NCBI GenBank assembly: GCA_022393335.1
Contig: JAJEKB010020935.1
Span: 1,084,771-1,148,770, forward strand
Length of the DNA: 64,000 nucleotides
Direction of reading: 5' to 3'
Source: Macrotrachela quadricornifera
Taxonomy: Eukaryota; Rotifera; Eurotatoria; Philodinida; Philodinidae
Shown here: positions 22,591 through 34,914 of the stretch, piece by piece
Layout of the letters: every line of letters begins with the position of its first letter
How positions within the stretch are numbered: the stretch's first letter is position 1
The notes under the pieces: generated by a model
The model's input: only the letters and a program-made list of their open reading frames with translations
Database searches by the model: none
What the model was told of the DNA's origin: nothing
Made by a program: the position numbers and the translations under genes

Positions 22591-25542
22591 AATCCATTGG
22601 TGATACTTATTTTACTACAAAAAAAAATTCTTTTTCTACTTTAACATTAATATTAGCTACTGTGTGATGTTACACTTTCATATGTGGTTTCATTATCAAC
22701 TTGAATATATAAATCGTTGACATATGTAGGTAATCATGTCAAAATTGTCTTGATTATTGATAATGCAATTTGACATGATCTCTTCCAAAAGAGCATGGCG
22801 AAAAGAACTCATTGTCCAGTATTTGATAAATCATGATATCACAGTTCCTATCAAAACCATCATAGCCGAGTTATTCGTGTTCTCTTTCGATAATCTACTA
22901 AGAAAATGACATGTAATCGGTGCAATGGCCAGAAAATACAATGTCGATGTCTTACCGTTACTCCTATACTTTCAGAGTGTTCTTTATATTAATAAATGTA
23001 TTCTTATAGTTTGCTAGTAAATTATTGTATGCTCAAGGCAATTGAAATCGTATGAACTGATTTAAAGAGCTTATATATTCGTAACAAAAATGGTTACTTT
23101 AGTTTCGGCAATGTTCGACTTTTAGTTTACAAATGAATGACATCTTTAAATAATGTAACCACCATTGAATATACCAAACAGACATGCCAGATTGAAGACA
23201 TCTTCAACCATTTCGATTGATTCACTGAAGAAATTGATTGACGATCTATGTTACTACTGTTTTTGTGTCTCTTGCTTGACATAAAAAAACAAAGTTTAAA
23301 ATATGGTATTTGCAGCCATAAGTACTCTTTAAGATTATGACATAAACATATATATATATATAGATTCGAGTTAATAATGGAATCACATATGAAAGTAATA
23401 TAGCACAGTTGCTAATATTAATGTTAAAGTAGAAAAAGAATTTTATTGTAATAGAACAAGTATTACCAATGAAATAGTCATGATCGAATATATCGGTAAT
23501 GAAAATTTTGAAAAATATTGTACGCAATGTCAAATTGATAAAAATTTGCTCAAACACTGTCAATGTTATACTTATGGCTTTTGAACAAATTGAGATATAA
23601 ATCGCAGCCATTAGTAAATTTGTAGCACGTGTGCTAGCAATTCTAGTGCATTCTTCATATTTTTAAATTCATTTTATCTTCAAATCATAACAGCCTACTA
23701 TATTAACTTAACCATGAAGCTTTGTGAACTTATGAATTAAATCTAAACAGTTTCATATGAATCGATGTACTGAGTAACCCTCCATCGAATAGCAAAAATC
23801 CGAACTCGATAAATTATTTTGGAGCAAATCTACTTAAAACTACTCACTCGCAATGCTTTTCAAAATCGACACTGAAAGATCGATTGTACATATTATTGTC
23901 GAGCCTGCACTCAAATCGTATACAATCCGTTGTGGACTGCAGTCGGTGTTTTGTTGAGCAAATCTTGTAGAAATATTTTTCGAAAAGTTTTCTGAACCAG
24001 AAAAATAAAAAGAAAACAATTTTCACTAGAGATAGATTAGCTCCTGTTAAAAAAATTGTTCAGATTATTCTTTTGATAAGAATTAAATCTGAATGGTATA
24101 TCTTCTAGTTTTGAAAACTATATGATACAATTTGTAGACGACCATTGAGGATAAAGAATTTCTCCAAGGTTTTTTGTAAGTATGCCTGAATTTAAAACAA
24201 AATTAAACATACTCATCATTATCGACGTGATATAATTCGAATGATTGTTTTTCATTGTTTCATTTCTCTGCAAAAGATCATTCACTTACAATAAAACTTA
24301 AAGACCCTGTTTTTCAACCTGTGCAAGTATACAAATTTGTATAATGTGACGACAACGTTAGTATAATAGGTTTACTAGGTCTTATATAGAAGGAAACGAA
24401 AAACAAATAAAATTTTTACAAGTTGAAGAGTGCAGTTTATAGCTGTACAAAACTTTCTTAACTCATTTAATATGAAATTGTCCATAGATTTGTTAAGATA
24501 AGGCATCGAAATAGATTTGCTTAAAATAAATATAGTGATATAAAAAAAACAATGCATTCTATGTATCATCGATTGGTTTTGAAAATCTTGATATTTGTTA
24601 TTTTCTTAATCGATTTATCATAAGTGAGATAGATGATGTAAATATCTACGCTTTATCGAAGCAATAGGATAGGATACATGAAACTGAAGTGAAGAAAAAT
24701 CAAGAGAACAAAAAGGGAGAAGTGCAAAGCTCATTACATAGGCCTTTATGAATGTTTTTAACAATATTAACTAAAATCATATGATATAAAAATACTTTCT
24801 CAAACAAGTTGATTCAAGAGAAATAAAAGTTAACAATTATTCTATTTTATAATCTTATTTCAGGGCTAACACAATTCTGTGACGAAGATCTCTTATTATT
24901 AGTTAAAGAATTTAAAATTTAGAATTTTATCGATATATTTTTAATATATTGAAGCAATAGATGAATGAAACTGCGCAATATTTACTACATTAGAAACAAG
25001 AACGATAAATATTACTGTTATTATTAAATAATCATATTCAAATATACTAAAATAAATATCCTAGCTACAGTAAATAAACCAAATTCTTTCAATTCATTTT
25101 CAATAATTCAAAATAGACGAATTAATTTTTAAAAATTCTTGAATTCATCGATATTTTCTTATATATTATCACTATAAAAAGAGAGCAATACGAACTATTA
25201 ATGCAATAAACTTGTCATTGTGTGTGAAACTTAATACATTATATTGCTTCTGTATATAATTATATATATATTTATACAGTATTATTGACATTACCGGCTT
25301 ATTCATATGCATTATAAAAAGAACTGTTCTATGCAAAAAATGCAACGAAGTATATAAAATAAATCGATATAGGAGAATAGACACGTTATGATCAAATTCA
25401 ATACTTCTTTTATGTAAATATTTTTTCACTGTTTCTCTTAGTAATATTAATATTCAGAGGAGAACACGATCGGTTTCATATTGGATTATTTAACATTCAA
25501 CAAGGTTATTTTTTTAATATTTCTATCAAATTGAATTGCACT
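22591..25542. other. Intergenic, no gene supported
   Basis: Nearly 3 kb separating the two PLAC8 genes. The 121-codon minus frame at 23246-23611 is hydrophobic but Ile/Phe-rich from composition and contains a (TA)n-derived stretch near 23347-23362. I do not accept it. Around 22950-22990 there is a TTACCGTTACTC...AGAGTGTT phrase shared with about 497-535. Confidence 0.35.
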
Positions 25543-26048
25543 ATGGCAAGAAGTAATGAATGGAACGGTAACTATTTTATCATTGTTTTTTTAAATAATA
25601 CTATTAATTTATTTTCTGGATATATAGAATCATTATATGGCTGTTTTGATGATTGTGAAATATGTCTTTGTGGTTACTGTTGTACACCATGTTTATTTGG
25701 TCGAAATGCCAAGAAGATCGATGGTAGCAGTTCTTTTCTCTGGTGCTGTGCATATCTATGTCTTACTGGATTTTATTTATGTTGGATTCCACATTATATG
25801 AAACGACAAATACTTCGAGAAAATTATGGTATATCAGAAGATCCAAGTTGTCCTGATCTTTTGGCAACAATTTGTTGTAGTCCATGTGCTCTTTGTCAAG
25901 AAGCTCGTTTTCTTAAACGTAGAGGTATATTTTAATAATAAAATTTAATAATTGATTTTATATTCTTATATTTAAAGGAGATCAACCTCATGTTATGACA
26001 GCTATAACTCCACAAACAACTGAGCCTACTAGAACCTATAACGGTTAA
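25543..26048 (+). CDS. PLAC8-family Cys-rich protein (copy 2)
   Basis: Three exons: 25543-25567, 25628-25924 and 25978-26048. The introns are 60 and 53 nt at the same phase and positions as copy 1, and the protein is 130 residues. The first exon (25 nt) and middle exon (297 nt) have exactly the lengths seen in copy 1. The domain is conserved: ESLYGCFDDCEICLCGYCC, TPCLFGRNAKKI, YLCWIPHYMKRQILRENYG and CCSPCALCQEARFLKRRG. Divergence is concentrated in the centre, where copy 1's NCCLMCCAYMLLTEC becomes SSFLWCCAYLCLTGF, and in the tail (TAITPQTTEPTRTYNG). It is a paralogue 4.4 kb away in the same orientation, most simply a tandem duplication. Function is as for copy 1: a membrane-associated PLAC8 protein of unknown activity. 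Confidence 0.9.
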
Positions 26049-27414
26049 TAATTATGTTTATTTTATCAATTCATAACTAATCATATTCAATTAATTATTT
26101 ATTTTTTATCTTCATATTTTATTCATTTTATCAGCTTTGAAATATATCGTATTAATAATTCATATCATAAATGTCATGTCAAAAATAATTCTAGTTTTTG
26201 TTTTTTTCATGATGACTAATAAGATAGAGAAAAGATCATCGTTTGATTAGTCTACAATAAAAATCTAAAATGATACATTCTCTATTAAATTTCTATCAGC
26301 AAATCACATAAATTATATTTCAAAAATTGATTTTAACTATATTGTAAAGCTATGAATAATAATAATAATACGTAATAACAATTGCAACTCGAAAACAACA
26401 TACAACAATATTAACAGAAGAGTAAAATTTAATCAGAGAAAAATCAATCAAGTATTCTAGGCAATATGATTTGATGAGAGTTTTTATTAAGATCGAAGTA
26501 TATGGTAATAACAGTAATACGATAATGATCAATTATATAGTTTGCTGTATCAAAGTTATCTACAGAATACGCTGACCATCCTTTGCCCTGAGGAAAAATG
26601 GTATGTCAAAAAAAAATTCATCCCATCCTGTACCGCAGTGCAAACAGATTACCTGAATGTTATTTCACGATTACTGAACAAAAAGTATATATTCCACTTT
26701 TTTTTTATGGCAGAATAATTTTTTATTTATTCTTTGCAACTTTCAAAGAGAGCTGAAGTAATAACTTACATAAATAGAATGGTGAGCACAGGCAAAATAA
26801 GATAAAACATGGAAAATATAATAAATATAGCTTCTATATATTAGCTCAAATACTGACTTTTACTTATTGAATTAATAAGGAAAAGAAAGAGATTTGATTA
26901 AAAAAAGAAACAACGATTATTAGAATTTTTTGGTTGTGTTAATATTTCCATGTATGAAAATAGATATTATATGATATTCATTCTAATATTTCGAAGCAAA
27001 TCAAGAGTTTCCAATGAAATCTTGGCTGTAAAGTCTTCAGAGTTTGAAGATTTAACCTCATCTCGTACGGAGTCCTATGCTGTACCACATCATATTTATT
27101 CAGGATTTAATATAAAATGCATCTCATAGAAAAAAAGCATAAATCAGACATACAGTTAAGAATATTATACAACCTGAAAAAATATAAATATTTTATTCAT
27201 TATTTTGAGTGCCTAACTCGTTAAAAATTAGAAATTCAAATTAAATGGTATAATACTTACCAATTCAGTTCTTTTAAATTGTAGAAATATATTTATACGA
27301 TGAAAAAAGTATCTTTAAGTCTAAATTGTTATGTGCAACTAATTATTATGAGAAAATAATGATCAATAAATAATTATAAAAAATAGGAGCAAATTGTTTT
27401 TAGACAAATATAAA
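26049..27414. other. Intergenic, no gene supported
   Basis: Convergent spacer between PLAC8 copy 2 and the orphan secreted gene. A (TAA)n-like tract lies near 26355-26370. No gene or repeat family was recognised. Confidence 0.35.
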
Positions 27415-27420
27415 TTTATT
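27415..27420 (-). promoter_or_regulatory. Poly(A) signal of the orphan secreted gene
   Basis: AATAAA on the minus strand (TTTATT on plus), 57 nt beyond the stop of the 224-residue gene. Confidence 0.45.
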
Positions 27421-27476
27421 GCTTCAAGATTAAATCTTATAAGAATATAAATGAAAAAGAGAAGCAAATCAACATT

Positions 27477-28151
27477 CTAATTTGTATTTTTAATATCAAT
27501 CGAAAAATCAGTCAATTGTTTATTAAGAATAGTAAAGCTTTCTTTTAATTGTCTTATAAATTCATAATAAGTTTCATAGCTCTCAGAATCATATAATTCT
27601 AGAAGACCTTTAGCAATACATAATTCCAATAATTTCTTATCCAATAAGCATATAAAAGCAAAATATTCATAACTATTACAAGACTGTTTCATAGCATGTA
27701 ATAACTTTCCAATTATATTTTTTTCGTCTTGATACTTCATCGTTAAATAATAAAATTGTTGTACAGTAGGATCATTTATTTCCTCAGGTTGTGGTAAGGA
27801 ATTGAATTGTTCTAATGATAGACAAGATTGATCTTCTTGAATCTTTGCACTGGAATTGGTACATGTGTTTATAATTTCAGAAGAACTTAAACTACGTTGG
27901 TGGCGGGAGAATGAACGAATGAGTGATATAATCTTTAATGGATCTTCATTTCCACAACAGTTGTGTATATATGGACATATTGCGAACGGTTGGGAATTTT
28001 GAAGAGCAGTAGGTTTTAATAACCAAAATTGTTTCATTAATGGAGCTAATTCAACAGCATTTTCATCGATCGATGTTGGAAAATCAAGCGACATTCCATT
28101 CATATCGACAAAAAAAGTCATACAAGCTAATACAACCAGAATTTGGCACAT
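27477..28151 (-). CDS. Orphan secreted protein, 224 residues
   Basis: Single-exon frame from ATG at 28151. The first about 19 residues (MCQILVVLACMTFFVDMNG) form a plausible signal peptide. The remainder is a soluble, largely helical-looking domain with scattered Cys (CPYIHNCCGN, NTCTNS, QSCLSL, QSCNSY, ICLLDKKLLELC) that could form disulphides. The second half has the amphipathic texture of a helical bundle (QFYYLTMKYQDEKNIIGKLL). I do not recognise the family and assign no function. It is much more protein-like in composition than the surrounding frames, and an AATAAA follows 57 nt after the stop. The isolated position gives no clue to its role. Confidence 0.6.
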   Translation of the reverse strand: MCQILVVLACMTFFVDMNGMSLDFPTSIDENAVELAPLMKQFWLLKPTALQNSQPFAICPYIHNCCGNEDPLKIISLIRSFSRHQRSLSSSEIINTCTNSSAKIQEDQSCLSLEQFNSLPQPEEINDPTVQQFYYLTMKYQDEKNIIGKLLHAMKQSCNSYEYFAFICLLDKKLLELCIAKGLLELYDSESYETYYEFIRQLKESFTILNKQLTDFSIDIKNTN

Positions 28152-29615
28152 TATTCACAAAGAAGATTTTTTTTAAGATCAATAAGATTGATATTTTATT
28201 TATAGTTGGAATGAAGAATCTATTGAAATTACTTAAAGTGATGTAAATGGTAAAAAAAAGCAAGAGAAAAAATGTGATACACGTAATTTTTTTCCAATTA
28301 CTGAATCAAAAAGAAGAACAGTGATAAGATTAAATGGTACTTAGAATTACTTAAGGCTTCGTTTAATGAGATAATTCAAACGAACTTGTTAGTAAAGATT
28401 TCAATTGCTCACTCATCTAATATTTTTAATGAAAAAAAATAATCAATACAATCAATCTATTCGAAATTTCGCCTTAAAACTAACTTAACAATTTTATAAT
28501 AGAATTATTATTGAATGAAAAAAACAAACGTAAAAAAATGCATTCATTAAGATTGACATAGTAAAAGCTGAAGTCTACATATTCTTTTCGTATTTTTTTA
28601 AAAAAAAATTAGTTTCCCTATAATTATGATTCTGTCGATTGTTGCTGTCTTTGTAGCAAGTGGTGATAGTGATAGGTAAGTAAATATTATAATTACTTTG
28701 TTCTTGTAGTCATCTTTTTTCAAACATAATATCCAGAGTCATTACAAAAGCAATCATACTAATATCTCATATGGACTAATAAAATGAATTGATTATATCA
28801 ATTGTAGCTCTGAAATAGATCTCAAAGATAGAGAAGAAAGAGAATGTTTATATATGTAAATACAAGAAAAACATTCTATAGAAATATTAATCTTTTTTTT
28901 CTCTTTCTCTACAATCATAATCTTTTGATTTTCAATTTCGAAATATTCATTTGTTTTATTTGAATGAAGACTATTTTCATACATATTTATTAAATGATAT
29001 TTTTGAAGATAACATATACTTTAGATGTTTTATTTCTGAAAATAAATTGTTTCTTACAATTGATGTAAAGAAAATTTTTCAATTAATGAATGCGTTGATA
29101 AATCTTTTATAGATTGTAGTGCTGTCTGGGATATATCTTTAGTAAATTTTTGAATTTTAATTAATAATCTTTGTTTACTTATGATCTATCGAATTCATGT
29201 TTTTGTTCTTTACGCAATATTATTAAATTAATAACGACAAAATATTCGATTATATATATAAAAACTAGAATTGTCGTGAAATTCAAATTGTTTTTTATTG
29301 AATAAAGCTCATTAAAACTTAATTAAAGAGTTCTATACGATCTGTTTTCTTATTTAGCATGTTCAACTTTTATTTTTGGCTTTAAATCATATATATTGAA
29401 ATCTTAGAACGAATGCAGTAATTCTTCATAGGTATTATATTATCATTAACAATAACCCGATTAGACGAGAGCCTAGTAGTAAAATTATCTGATTTGCTGA
29501 ATTTTCCGGATAGAAGAATCTGTATGGATAAGTACTAGACATTCAATCAAACTTATTTTATTTAATATGATCTTTCCTTAGTTGAGAGAAGTAGAACTGA
29601 GTATGTATCTTCAAA
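28152..29615. other. Intergenic, no gene supported
   Basis: AT-rich. Short frames only. A TA run occurs near 29252-29262. Nothing else recognised. Confidence 0.35.
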
Positions 29616-29617
29616 TA

Positions 29618-30597
29618 ACGGGTGCGCCAGAAATAATTGCCCTCTTCGTATTTTCAAGATTTCTCCTCTATTATTTCTGTGATTAAAAAACTTTTTTTAT
29701 CAAAAGATAGCGCCTGAAATTCTCTACAAAACCATGTATGACTAGACCCTAAAGCTGTTTTAGATGTATTTGAAAAAAGATGTAAAATAAAGACATACAA
29801 AAAACTGTAAAAAGTAACGGGTTGGACATAATGAATGGCCTTGCTTTGCATCCCATTTTTTCATCACTTACTTCGCCCTATTAAAAAAACAAAATACACC
29901 AAAAGATGCAGCGTGAAAAGCTCTACAATTTTCATAAGACCGCTTGTTTTATAGTTGCACTTTTTGTTTTCAAAATGAACAAAATTTTAAGCGGTCAAAA
30001 TTCGATCGTGCGAAAATAATATTTCTTTCTGTAAAAGATGAATTCGTGTTTTTCTTATTTCCTCTTTTTATCATTTGTTCTTTGTAAATTGTAGAGCTAT
30101 TCACGCTGCATCTTGTAGTGTATTTTTTTTTTAGTAAAAGACATCAGGTAATAAGAAGATGAAATAAGAAAAAACGAATGCGTCGTGTACCAAAAAATAT
30201 TATTTTCGCACGATCGAAATTTGACCGCTTAAAATTTCTTCATTTTGAAAACAAAACGTGCAATTATAAAACAAGCAGTCTTATGTAAATTGTAGAGCTT
30301 TTCACGCTGCATCTTTTGGTGTATTTTGTTTTTTAATAGGGCGAACTAATGAAAACATTAGATGCAAAGCGGGGTCATTCATTATGTCCCATGCATTACT
30401 TTTTACAGTTTTTTGTATGTCTTTATTTTTCATCTTTTTTTCAAATATATCTAAAACAGCTTTACGGTCTGGTCATACATGGTTTTGTAGAGAATTTCAG
30501 GCGCTATCTTTTGATAAAAAATAAGTTTTTAATCACAGAAATAATAGAGGAGAAATCTTGAAAATACGAAGAGGGCAATTATTTCTGGCGCACCCGT
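29618..30597. mobile_element. 980-bp foldback element with TA flanks
   Basis: It begins ACGGGTGCGCCAGAAATAAT and ends with the reverse complement ATTATTTCTGGCGCACCCGT. Both ends are flanked by TA (29616-29617, 30598-30599). The arms pair over about 450 bp each, including GATTTCTCCTCTATTATTTC, CTCTACAAAACCATGTATGA and a shared core GATGCAGCGTGAAAAGCTCT. The core (about 29885-30338) is itself an inverted repeat and is the same family as the centre of the 17.86-18.64 kb element. The GGGTG-type terminus resembles that of the Tc1-like element at 61.3 kb. The two similar open frames in the arms (29654-29851 -, 30349-30561 +) are reflections of each other and not genes. Confidence 0.85.
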
Positions 30598-30599
30598 TA

Positions 30600-31330
30600 T
30601 ATGATCACACAAATCCTTACTGCAAAAAAATACCTGAAAACCGGTATTTTGGTCCTCAAAATTCTAGTAAAATGAAAATTTATATCCACCAGATAGGATA
30701 TTCTCTCTCCACAAAAACATTTATAATAGTAATAGTTATCGAAAACTAGTTGAAATATTCAAAAAGTTGACAGTAAAACCTATGAAACCATTTTCAGTAT
30801 GTTTCTATTGGTTTATGGAGACAAAACGAAATGTTGATAGAATGAGTTTCATTATGATAGAAAGAGAATTATTAATATATTTTGGTGATGTTTTCGGTGT
30901 TAGGAATATTTGTGCAGATGTCAATCTCTGTAGTGATTATGGCTACTGATTTTCTGTGTACTATTGAGGACAGCAAAATGATATCTTTATGTTGAAAGCT
31001 ATGAGATAACGGCTGTTATTTAGAGCGACGCATGGTTACGACGAATTTTACAAATCTAACTGTATCACGGTGCAATAATTGGATTTTTTTATATTGCTAT
31101 TATCTCTTGATTTTTAAGTATTTGGAATTGATTTTCAGTTATAGCGTCAACTAGCTTAGTTTTAGTATAGATAATGCTATGTTCTGCATGTGAACTTATA
31201 CCAAATGGAGATGGGAACCACTGTTGGTATTGATGTGATAGTAGCAAAAATGAAACAATACAGAAAATGAAACAAAGTACTGATTGTCTTATTTTTGATT
31301 CTGTCTGTGATGAAAACCATCATTGTATAG
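30600..31330. other. Intergenic, no gene supported
   Basis: No supportable gene. A short palindrome (AATACCTGAAAACCGGTATT) lies near 30631. The plus frames at 30558-30749 and 30767-30949 have no recognisable content. Confidence 0.35.
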
Positions 31331-31331
31331 A

Positions 31332-32346
31332 CTAGAGACCTGCATGACAAACCTTTTTATTGTCACGTCCCGAATATTTTCCATAGTATCAATAGATAAC
31401 ACAGATTCATATAGATAATTATTAGATGAACTAGCTAGCTTTTTTATTTATACAGTTGGCAGCATTATATCGATCAAATTATTCATTTGGTGGTTATCAA
31501 ATGAAATATTGAAACATTAATGAATAGTTAGTTGCTTGCCGCCAAAAGGTAAGAAAAAGAGAAGTTATTTTTTGGGATATTATTGTGGTTTAAACACTCT
31601 GATCATCATGCGCACACTAATTGATGGGCAGATTATGCTAATTAAAGGAGACAATTTGTTTAAGTTGTAGTAGCAGTGAAGAAAAGCTAAGTTGAGCCAA
31701 TACTATAGCTTCAATAAGAAAATGTGGCCTTGCACGGGCTTTCAGGAAAAGTTCAGTACATTGGATGTTCCAAATCTGATGTGGGGACGGAAATCATTAT
31801 AACTTCATTCTGTTCTACCTAGTTAGACTAAGTTCTTTCCTAAGTGCAAAGGAATGTCCATCGTTGAATTCATGTAGATGTGATAATGTAGGCTACTATC
31901 CAAAATTCTGAGACAGATAGATGATTTGTTTGTTAGAGTCCGTACAAGACCATATTTTCTTGTTGTAGCCATAGTATTGGCTAAACGTAAGTTTTTCTAT
32001 AAGATTTTCGGATGGAAAAAATTTTGAATAACCCTCTATTATCAATAGAAAAATCAGACCATTTGATTGAAATAGAGTGAAGATATTCGGTTTTTTATTG
32101 TAAAGCTACTTACGGACCCTCGTGTATTATTTATTTAAATATTAAACTATTTGTTGAAAATAGGAAGCCTCAAACTTACGGAGTGTTTTAGTACGTAAAT
32201 TTAGGAAATTCGGGACATCGATATTTTCTGAACAGCCCCGATCCCATTTGTTCCGTCTCAAAAAATTTTCTGTACGATCTCGAATGTCCCGTGCGACGAG
32301 ACAAACGGGATTTTTTGGGATTTGGAACTGTTCCGCAGGTCTCTAG
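31332..32346. mobile_element. Putative non-autonomous DNA element with CTAGAGACCTGC ends
   Basis: CTAGAGACCTGC at 31332-31343 is exactly mirrored by GCAGGTCTCTAG at 32335-32346, 1015 bp apart. Further inward, GTCACGTCCCGAATATTTTC on the left loosely pairs with the GAATGTCCCGTGCGAC end. If the outer CTAG is a target duplication, the terminus would be AGACCTGC. hAT-type ends of the CAGGGGTCTCTA kind look similar, but the superfamily is not certain. No transposase was recognised inside. Confidence 0.5.
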
Positions 32347-32504
32347 AATTTACATATTTCTCAATATTTTTATTCATTAACTGTGCGATCATTGAGAAAT
32401 TTCTACTTCATGCTGGAATACGAATTATAATTAATACTATATTTATAAGTAATAAATCCAAAAAATTTTCTCTATTAATTTGTATATGAAAAAAAATATA
32501 AATC

Positions 32505-33818
32505 TCATTTGAATTGTTTTTTTAACATTGTCTGATGTTGTTGAATTATTGTTCGATAATTTTCTAATGTTTTATATGTAATTCTATTCGAATTATGATA
32601 AGAATTAGCTCCTCGATAAGCAGTACGAATTAAATAAATAATATCAGATCCACCATCACAATTCCATTCAATACAACTTGCATTTCTTTTTAATGATGAT
32701 AATCTATCAAATTGCCAATCAACATAATGAAAACCTGTATAACGAAGACTATCATTTGATGATAAGCCTGTATCATCGTATAATAATCGATCAACAGCAA
32801 TATACCATTGATTTAAATTTAATAAATCATTTGTATATGATAAACTTAATATATTTCTTTGACTAACATCAATTAATGATGTAACTGGATTACACAAGGT
32901 TAAATATGTTTTAGTTATAGGATCATATCTAATTGTAAATTTACTCATTCCACCTGGAAATTTTATTATTGAAAGAAATGATAAAATGTTTGTTGTTAAA
33001 TTTAATTCTAATAAAATTGCAAGATTAGCTAATGGTATTGAATTAAATCTCATTACATTTAATACACGAATATCATTAGAATTGAATGAAGATAATCCAG
33101 GCAATATAACAACGCTACCTTCTAAATAACCAGGTGCTGTTAAATTAGGATATGATGATGGAATCCAGTTTCTATCAAATATTAATGGAGGAGTTATTTT
33201 CCAGTTCTGAGGATTCATTATAGGATCATTATCTATTACATTACTTGTTGATAATAATGTTAAATTACAACTAATAATAGCTGCTTGAAATTCTTCTGGC
33301 CAATGTCCAGGCACAGTTCGATATTCAATTGAACGATATATAACTTGATTAGCAATAACAATAGGTGTTGCACCTGTTGAAAAAGCACCATTAAATAAAA
33401 TAACACCATTATTACTATTATTATATATCCATGTTGCACCATTATCAATACTTCGATGAATTATTATACTACTACGATGTTCACCATTAATGCCAATTGC
33501 ATATATTCTATCTTCATAAACTGTTAATGTTGTGAATAAACTAGGAAGAATATATGAAAGAAATGACCATGTGTAACCATTATCATCACTTGAATATATT
33601 GATACGTTTTTAATGGAAGCATTATAGCCTTTACCAAAAAAATCATGACTAGCTAATAAACGACCGGATGATAAACGAACAATAGATGGAGAACCGAGAT
33701 ACATTTTTGATGGTTCATTTTGATAAACTACTTCATTTAAGCCTAAACTTGAATCTTCTATTGGTTTACAAAATATTAATGATGAAAATGATATATGTAA
33801 AATAATTATTGATATCAT
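32505..33818 (-). CDS. Secreted sialidase-superfamily (BNR/Asp-box) protein
   Basis: Single-exon frame of 437 codons from ATG at 33818. It has an N-terminal signal peptide (MISIIILHISFSSLIFC, then KPIEDSS). The mature part is a six-bladed beta-propeller type of the sialidase superfamily. Residues 42-62 read GSPSIVRLSSGRLLASHDFFG, as in the first blade. Asp-boxes are at 76-84 (SSDDNGYTW) and 123-130 (SIDNGATW), and the C-terminus has SNRITYKTLENYR. Numerous NxS/T sequons support secretion. The classical RIP arginine motif is not evident, so exo-sialidase activity is not assured; it may be a related glycan-binding or hydrolytic protein. The six-exon sialidase gene at 41.4-42.9 kb belongs to the same superfamily but differs in gene structure and sequence, so the two are not recent duplicates. 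Confidence 0.75.
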   Translation of the reverse strand: MISIIILHISFSSLIFCKPIEDSSLGLNEVVYQNEPSKMYLGSPSIVRLSSGRLLASHDFFGKGYNASIKNVSIYSSDDNGYTWSFLSYILPSLFTTLTVYEDRIYAIGINGEHRSSIIIHRSIDNGATWIYNNSNNGVILFNGAFSTGATPIVIANQVIYRSIEYRTVPGHWPEEFQAAIISCNLTLLSTSNVIDNDPIMNPQNWKITPPLIFDRNWIPSSYPNLTAPGYLEGSVVILPGLSSFNSNDIRVLNVMRFNSIPLANLAILLELNLTTNILSFLSIIKFPGGMSKFTIRYDPITKTYLTLCNPVTSLIDVSQRNILSLSYTNDLLNLNQWYIAVDRLLYDDTGLSSNDSLRYTGFHYVDWQFDRLSSLKRNASCIEWNCDGGSDIIYLIRTAYRGANSYHNSNRITYKTLENYRTIIQQHQTMLKKQFK

Positions 33819-34914
33819 AGAAATCTATAATCAATAATAATATGCAAAACATAACGTGAAAAATTGTAACATTTTTCTAAAGTGTATTCGAATAATCTTT
33901 TTAATTTACTATACTAAAATTATGTTAAAATATGCACTCGAAATAGAGAAGAGCTTAACTAAAAGAAAAAGAATATTTTATTGGTAAACGATTCAAGTAA
34001 TGATAAGAAAAGATGTCACACTATTTAAAGTAAATTTTTAATAACAGTACTCAACAACAGATAAGAATGTACATAATCACATGCTATCTTCCAAAAACGA
34101 AAGAAGACTGTCTGTGAAAAAAATTGACGTGATATTTAAATTCAACTTAATAGTTTAAAATAAGAATGTTTTATTTTATCAAATAAAACTCTAGCAGTAT
34201 ACAATCTTTTCTTCTTACATTTTAATCGAGAAGAAAAGAGATTTTCTAATTAGTACCATCATCTCTTGATAATTTTATGATTGTAATCTAAAACTCAAAA
34301 ATCGAAGTAAATTAATAAATATTTATTTCGACTTTTTATTTGTTCATATGTATTTTTGCATATTTTATATATAAACAGATTTTATTTTTCTCATTCATTA
34401 AATATTAATGATTAATCGATGCTTTTTTTTGTAAATCGAAAAAGAATATGATGGAAGACAATAGAGAAAATATATAAGGTAATATTTTTCCTTTATAAAC
34501 AATTACAACTGATTTGGTCATCTATCATATTATATGATCGTCAACATATGTATGATCCTTCACCTTCATTTCTCTCCCTCTCACGCTTTCATTTATTTAA
34601 ATAAATGAAAAAATAATTACAAATGGAAAACTTTGTATAATATATAAGCGAATAGGACAGTGGATATTATTCTCTAGTAGAAAAAGTCTAACGCGGGTAT
34701 AACTCGAGATGTTACACTCTGTTTTAACTCATTTGCATGTCCATTGACAGAAGATATTGAGATAGTAAGATGGCCAAAAGAGTTTCTGCTTACAGACCTT
34801 GGAAGTTGAGTTATGATAGTTTTACTGAATTTTCGATTAATTTTCAGGTATTTAACGTAAAACTAATTATTACAAGTCAATAGAAAGTAACAAGAAGACA
34901 ATTCTGAAACATTG
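33819..34914. other. Intergenic, no gene supported
   Basis: AT-rich spacer that presumably includes the promoter of the sialidase-superfamily gene on the minus strand. No specific element can be named. Confidence 0.3.

Noticed and set aside
23246..23611. 121-codon hydrophobic minus-strand frame, considered as a receptor fragment
   Set aside because: Includes a run from a TA microsatellite, lacks recognisable GPCR motifs and is Ile/Phe/Tyr-rich as expected from AT composition.
29654..30561. Two similar 65-70 codon frames sharing an LITEIIEEKS end
   Set aside because: They are mirror images in the two arms of the foldback; the arms differ by frameshifts and no protein family is recognisable.
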